Origin: Ministeria vibrans ATCC 50519
Taxonomy: Eukaryota > Opisthokonta > Filasterea
NCBI GenBank assembly: GCA_943704425.1
Contig: CALSCP010001606.1
Location: 1,656-47,590, forward strand
DNA: 45,935 bases
Reading direction: 5' to 3'
Shown here: one piece after another, positions 40,336 to 45,935 of the stretch
Layout of the letters: each line of letters starts with the position of its first letter
Numbering within the stretch: position 1 is the stretch's first letter
The notes under the pieces: generated by a model
The model's input: the letters and a program-made list of their open reading frames with translations, nothing else
What the model was told of the DNA's origin: nothing
The model's database searches: none
Translations under genes and position numbers: made by a program

Positions 40336-40560
40336 CAGGCAACACGACAAATTAATTGAATATGATTTAACTCATTTAACTCGCAACTGATTGACTTTGG
40401 ACTTGAATAATGTGATACACAAATGCTATGGTTGTTGTATGTTCTTCTTATTTTTTTTTTTTTGTATTTTGTACATGTCACAAAAAGTAAAGGGAAACGA
40501 AAAGGAAAAGTGGAAAAAAGAAAGATTTAAAATATCAAAGGGAAAAAAAACTAAAGGAGG
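40336..40560. other. Intergenic region, TSC1 5' side
   Basis: 225 bp between TSC1 and the downstream end of the cyclase gene, both on the minus strand. AT-rich with a T13 run near 40450. Presumed TSC1 promoter and cyclase 3' UTR. Confidence 0.5.
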
Positions 40561-43500
40561 TTAGACAATACTGGTTTCCGGGGCGTCGTCGTCGTCGTCG
40601 TCGGACGAGTTTTCAAGGAGATTAATCGAGGTGTCAACACTGCGCGACCGCTCAACGGACGGCGCCAGGTTGACTCTGTCAATATAGGCGAGAGACTGAG
40701 TGAACTGCGACGACATTGAGCGCGTCGCGTGGCGCTTTTCGTTCTCCGTGGGGCACAGGTCGGCAGCCATGACGGAGGGGGCAGACTCGATGCTGACGTT
40801 GGCGGCGGCCATGAGAGGAGCAGAGAGGGTCGAGATGGGGTGAATGATGCCCATGGTGAAGTCGTCTTGAGTGTCGACGTGGTCATGCACATGGACATGG
40901 TCGTCATCGTCGTCGTGGAGCTCGTTTTCCGCCTCGCGAATTGAGTCCGTGCGTCGCGTCGGCTGGTGAGTCCCCGTGTCTGTCTTGGCATCCTCGCCGG
41001 GTGTTGCCGAGCGCACTACAACCGACGGCGACGACATTGCTAGGGCGCCCTGTGAATGTGATGTGCCGTCGAGCGAGAGTCGTCGTAGTGCCAGAAGCTG
41101 GTCAATGGTCAGGTCGGCATCTTGGTTGCCCTTGCTTGCAAAGCTTTGCGACGACACGGCCTTGCTCACAGGCACATGGGTACTGCTGCTGTTCGGGTCG
41201 TTGTTGTTGGCAACCGTGTCACCAGGCGTTGCCAGTGCATTGATCGCCTCGAGTGACGACGCCTTGAGCGCCCGTTCACGTCGGGTGCGCTCCACGAGGT
41301 TGATCACGACATCAAAAAGCGACGTCGGCGCACTGTCGTCGTGATGCGCGTCACCTGGAGCGTCACCTGCAGCTGTATTGGGCGGACTGCCGGGCGCATT
41401 AAAGTTAACAGTAGATGTCAAATCAGAATGGGAGCCGGGCACAGACAACGTGTTGGTGCGCTGTGCGTAGGTGTCCGGAGAGGCAGACGTGTCAACGGTA
41501 TCAGCGCGTCTGGGTTCGCCTCGCCGGCGCACGCCTGTTGAGTCCTTGGCGTGACCATGACGACTATTGCGCAAGCGCATTGATGCACGCGCGCGATGGT
41601 TGAAACCGCCGCTCTGCTGGAAGGTAGTGGTGGTGCGAGAGGGGACGGCGCGCTGCTTAAATCGCACGTACGACGGCGATGACTCCGCATCCAAGTTCTC
41701 TGTACTCGCCGCGGCAGGCGACGATACACCGGCAGCCGGCGCACCTGTAGCGTCGCCCTCGGCGTGCTCGCTGTCTTCGGGACTGGTACCACGCTCGGAG
41801 CTGCCATGTGCTTGAGCATGAGCAGCCGCAGTGCGCACTTTGCTTGACGCACCCGACGCGAAACGGTCGCGAATGGCCTGGCGACGACTGTTGCCATCGG
41901 AGAAAGGCATGGTGGAGAGGGAACGAGCGGGCGACGACGACGACGACGACGGGCCCGCGCGATCATTGTTGGGCGACTTACCCGCACCTAACACCATGAG
42001 CCGTCGCTTGTTGTCACCCGACTGCAACAGTGCCCACTTGCTCATGCCACTCGATTCGTCCATAGCCGCACTGCGTCGCGTGTCGCGTAACGGGCCCAAC
42101 AAATACGTGTAGGTCATGCCAAGTCCTGCATTAACACACACACACACACACAAAGATGTTGAGAACACAACACGACAAAAGAATACTAATAATAATTATA
42201 CCTTTGATTTCGCGTGGCTCTCGCTTTTCCGTGTAAAACTTGTCTGCAAGCACCGAATTGACAGCCTCACTGACACATACACGTCCTGGCACCCCATTAC
42301 TCTCCATTCGACTTGCAGTGTTCACAGTGTCGCCCCACAGATCGTCTATATAAAACAAAATTGTTATGCTGTGTTCCCCTCAGCCTCTCTCTCATATTTT
42401 TTTTTACAGGCAAATTTGCGCGTGCCGACAACACCCGCAATGACTGGACCAGTGTGGATACCCATACGCATTTGCAATGGTTTGCCATGCACACCGGGCA
42501 GTTTGATTTGCAGTGCCTCGAGAGCAAACAGTGCCACTCGCTCGCAATGGTCCTCACGCGCCTGTGGACAACCACAAGCAGCCATATCTATGCAAAGAGA
42601 GGAGAAAAAAAGGAAAAGAAGGAGAGGAGAGAAAAAAAAAGAAAAAAAAAACCAAGTGATGGAGAAATGAGAATCTCGCACAAGAATGTCTTCCGCTCTT
42701 TTTGCTTACAGGCGTCACCAATGGTCTTGATCTTTTCCAGGCCGTACTTGTCGGCAAGCGAGTCCATGACGGTGAAAAGCCCATTGAGCATTTGGACCAC
42801 TTCGCTGGGAGGGGTGCCGTGTGACATGGCTGTGAAACCAACAATGTCCGAGAAGAAGACGGTCGCTTCGGCATGCAGATCGGCAATAAAGGCATTGTCG
42901 CCTTCGCGTTGCAATCGTTCGGCGACTGATCGCGGCAAAATGTTGTGTAAGAGCGCCTCGGCACGCTTCTTCTCTTCGGCCAACTCTTGGGTGCGCTGTT
43001 CGACGACATCCTCGAGCGACTCACTCCACTTCTCAAGCATAAAGGCCATCTTCTCGAGGATACTCCCGCTTTCCTTGCCCGTCAGTGACTGAAGCATGCT
43101 CAGGACATTGCTGAAGGTGGGTCGACTGGTGGGCTGGGGGCTCCAACACTGCTCCATGGCCGCAATGAACTTCTCTTCGCGCTGGTCGGCGGCGACGGGA
43201 ATCTCGGGACGCAGCGGATCGGTATCGCTCGTAATGCGTATGCACAACAGTTGCGGGTCGAGCTCGTCAATGTCGCCGTAAGGTTCGCGCTCGTCACCCG
43301 TGAGAAGTTCCCACAAAATGATGGCAAAACTGTAGACGTCTGCCTTGAAGAGGTCCAACGAGCTCGGGTCGACGGGGCGACGGGGCGACGTGCTGTTGCG
43401 ATGATGCAATGCGTTGTTCATGAGACCCGCACTAGTACTCGGAATGGAGGCAAGACCCATCGATCGGTCTGCGCCCAGATAAGGTCCGCCCGCCAGTTGA

Positions 43501-45441
43501 GCTTTGAGAATCTCAGGACTCACCCAGTAGAGAGCGTCCAAGTCATCCAGGTCCGCCTCCGCTGGCGACGTGTTCTCAATGAAGAAGCCCGAAATTTTAC
43601 AGACGAACCGGTGATCCACCAGCACTTTGGTGGAGCGCAAGTTGCGATGCGCAATCTCGTTGTTGTGCAGAAACATCATGCCGCGTGCGGCGTCCATTGC
43701 CATGCACACCTAAGAAGAAGGAGAGCAGAAATAAAAATTATTATTATTATTATTAATTTTTCGAAATATTTTGTATAATAGAATAGTATAGTATAATAAT
43801 CTTTTTCGTTTTCATACCTTGAAGTCAAGATCAAGTTTGATTTGAGACTTGAGGCGAAGTACGTCGTATAGGGATCCCTTGGCGCAATACTCGACAACCA
43901 TGTAGCGAGGTTGGATAGTGACGCCGTAAAACTCGACGAGGTTGGGATGGCGCAGGTCCTTGAGACGCACAAAGGACTCGGCAATGGCACGGTAGGCTGT
44001 TGAGGAGACTTCGCCCTCCATGACACCCAGGTTGCCGGCGCGCTGTGAGCCGAACCAGAGCGAGCGACGACGCCCGCCACCATGTCCATCGATAGAGGAC
44101 GAGGGATTGTTCATGATTGAGCCGCCGCGTTGCAAACTGGTTGCGGTGCTGTTCTGACGCGGGTTCGACACATGATCAGAGAGGTTGAGGCGGATTCCGT
44201 AAGCGCGACAATGGTCGTAAGTGGCGAGGAAGGTCTCGCCGACGTCGTCAATCTCCTCGACATCCTCGAGGTCGTCGTAGTCGATTTGCCAGTGCTTGTA
44301 GCGCTCGATGGCGAGGAGGTGCTTTTTGCGATGGTGCTTGCAGTAGAAGTAGATGGCGGCGGCAGCAAGCAGCAGACCAATGATGACGACGGGCACAGCA
44401 ATGGCGGCAGTGGAGCCACTTGAGGCTTGCACGAGGATGGGAGGAAGAGGAAGCGACGTGGCGAGGGCAGCCAGAGGATCAATACTCTCGTGGTTGTCAT
44501 CTTGGTGGTCGCTTGTACTGACGCGAGTGTGTTCACTCCAGAGCGCCTGCATGGTGTGTGCGGCCGACATGAGGGCGACGCGGGTGGGTGTGCGCGTGTC
44601 GCGAACATTCTCATATGCTTGCCGGAGTGTGTCACGGGCGAGTGACGACACACGCGAGACGGTGAGAGGCAAGGGTATCGGAGAAGGGTCGCGTGAGCTG
44701 AGAAGCGCATGAAAGAGAGAAGGTGGAAGAAGGGACCAGGCACGCGCGTTGGCAGGAACACCGCCGTACTTGGGGAGGAGCAACTGACCCGTTGTAAGTT
44801 GGGCGAGCCACTCGACAAAGGTGCGCGCTGCAATGTCGGTTGACGACATGGACGAGGCAGCGCCGCGAAGGGCTACGGCAAGCAGTGGCAACCGTGCGAC
44901 CGGACGACTGAAGCGCGTAGCGTTGTGAAGCGACACGAGACGAGTGGAAGCAAGAGCGGGGCACGAGGAGGGGCCTGTCGCCAGTGCGAGGGCTCGTGAG
45001 GCTGTGGTGAGGAGCGCCGGGAGTTTTCCATTGCAGAATGCATCGGTGGCCGCTGCGGCGTCCAGATGAGTGGAAGAGAAAAATTGAGAGAGAGTGAGGA
45101 GAAGAGCGTCGAGGGTTCCTTGGGCAACAAGCGTGTCGACAAGGGTGGGATCGTCGTTGACAAGCTGCGACGGCCAACGATCCAGCGAGCCACCCAGAAG
45201 TGTTGAAAGAATGTCCCACACCATTAAAGGGTCGTCCAGATCACTGCAAGTGCGGAGAGTGAGTAAAAAGGATGATTGAGGGAGAGTGTGTGTGCGAGAG
45301 ATCCTTCATACGTTTGCGCTTGATTCAGTGTGTCCATCACCGAGGTCGACGGTACCACCCGCCTGCTGTTGACGGCAAGCAGGGGAACGTCTGTGACCAC
45401 AGTCAGAGAGACGCTTTCAGCAGGCAACACAGCGAAATCCT

Positions 45442-45540
<99 letters not shown>

Positions 45541-45684
45541 TAAGAGAGAAGGTTAAGAGAGAGGTGCCAAAAATTTTTTGACACTACTTTGCGTTGGACG
45601 AAGATAACATCGGGAGTGCCAGATGCGGGGGTAGAGTCGCGAGTTGTGTTTGTCGACGACGCTACTCGTTGAAGCAGGTCAGCC
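40561..45684 (-). CDS. Receptor-type nucleotide cyclase with pseudokinase domain (5' partial)
   Basis: In-window exons 45684-45588, 45439-45312, 45243-43818, 43709-42710, 42587-42408, 42345-42202, 42125-40561 give 1512 residues; the first begins at an acceptor, so the start lies off the window. Extracellular part, then one membrane helix (AIAVPVVIIGLLLAAAAIYFY, about 44420-44340). A kinase-homology domain (about 43980-43090) has HRNLRS where active kinases have HRD, and KISGFF for DFG, so it is a pseudokinase. A helical linker (ESLEDVVEQRTQELAEEKKRAEALLHNILP, key LHNILP) precedes a class III cyclase: FFSDIVGFTAMS and KTIGDAY supply the metal aspartates, NTASRME the transition-state Asn/Arg. 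The base-selecting pair is Lys (codon 42728-42726) and Asp (42343-42341), as in adenylyl cyclases; guanylyl cyclases have Glu and Cys. The roughly 520-residue C-tail is Ser/Thr/Asp-rich. Likely product: cyclic AMP. Confidence 0.9.
45446..45537. repeat. (GA)n microsatellite in a cyclase intron
   Basis: About 45 GA units. In coding sense a (TC)n tract that runs almost to the TTCGAAG acceptor at 45440, filling most of the 148-bp intron. Confidence 0.95.
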
Positions 45685-45935
45685 CTATGTTAATGGGAAA
45701 TGGTCAGAAGTGGCGAAAAAAAAAACGGATTTGATCAGGTTTTAACGAAATTGGTTTAGAGAGAGAATCAAAGGGAAGAGGAGCAACGAGGGAAGGGGAG
45801 GAACAAGGGATAGAGTAGAGTGAAGGGATGGGAAGGAGACGGGGGAGAAGGGAGCGCAAAGGGGAGGCGAAAAGTTGGGATTTGGAAGAAGAGACGAAAG
45901 AAACAGACCGAGAGAGATGATAGGCAGAAAAAAAA
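45685..45935. other. Probable intron or upstream part of the cyclase gene
   Basis: Purine-rich on the plus strand, pyrimidine-rich in coding sense, leading into an ACATAG acceptor at 45685. No exon with clear coding character could be found before the edge. Confidence 0.45.

Noticed and set aside
42711-42715. Cyclase ending KTIGDACKQ by reading through the donor
   Set aside because: A GTAAGC donor at this point restores KTIGDAYM when joined to the next exon; read-through gives a low-complexity tail and splits the catalytic domain.

Overview
The window is nuclear DNA of a unicellular eukaryote. It carries about 17 protein genes in 46 kb on both strands. Most have short GT-AG introns (about 50-470 bp), coding sequence is fairly GC-rich, and the gaps between genes are AT-rich. 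The standard code fits, since TAA, TAG and TGA all end reading frames. The gene set (forkhead factor, hamartin/TSC1, Smaug, an adhesion GPCR with a GPS site, RCC1) points to the animal/fungal/amoeba side of the tree. An IFT27 gene argues for a flagellated cell. I cannot name the species; an obazoan or amoebozoan flagellate is an inference. Two 10-N gaps (19922-19931 and 34702-34711) mark a draft assembly.

Layout: forkhead factor (80-2146, +); cytosolic aspartyl-tRNA synthetase (2457-5507, -); ACMSD decarboxylase (5857-7704, -); TCTP (8212-9083, +); SBBP/EGF/GPS/7TM adhesion GPCR (9712-15442, +); unknown 743-residue protein (15752-17983, -); RCC1 (18040-19796, +); an EGF-coding scrap running into a gap (about 19868-19921); GT10 fucosyltransferase (19939-21744, -); SLC26 transporter (22022-24238, -); YeeE/TsuA-type transporter (24592-25805, +); metallo-beta-lactamase/rhodanese persulfide dioxygenase (26030-27550, -); mercaptopyruvate-type sulfurtransferase (27758-28814, +); secreted EGF protein with an embedded cupredoxin (29090-30799, +); IFT27 (30953-31858, -); Smaug-like RNA-binding protein (32317-34835, -); class 3 lipase (35246-36425, +); hamartin/TSC1 (36602-40335, -); and a receptor-like nucleotide cyclase that runs off the right edge (40561-45684, -).

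The most striking block is 22.0-28.8 kb. Four consecutive genes handle inorganic or sulfane sulfur and are arranged as two divergent pairs. They make a plausible route: anion and thiosulfate-type import, transfer of sulfane sulfur, and persulfide oxidation. Next to it is a secreted protein in which a type-1 copper (cupredoxin) fold appears to be inserted inside one EGF module. At the right end is a cyclase with the domain order of animal receptor guanylyl cyclases but the Lys/Asp pair of adenylyl cyclases.

Exon boundaries were read by hand from splice signals, reading-frame continuity and family resemblance. In every multi-exon gene the summed exon length is a whole number of codons. No RNA-seq or database search was available.
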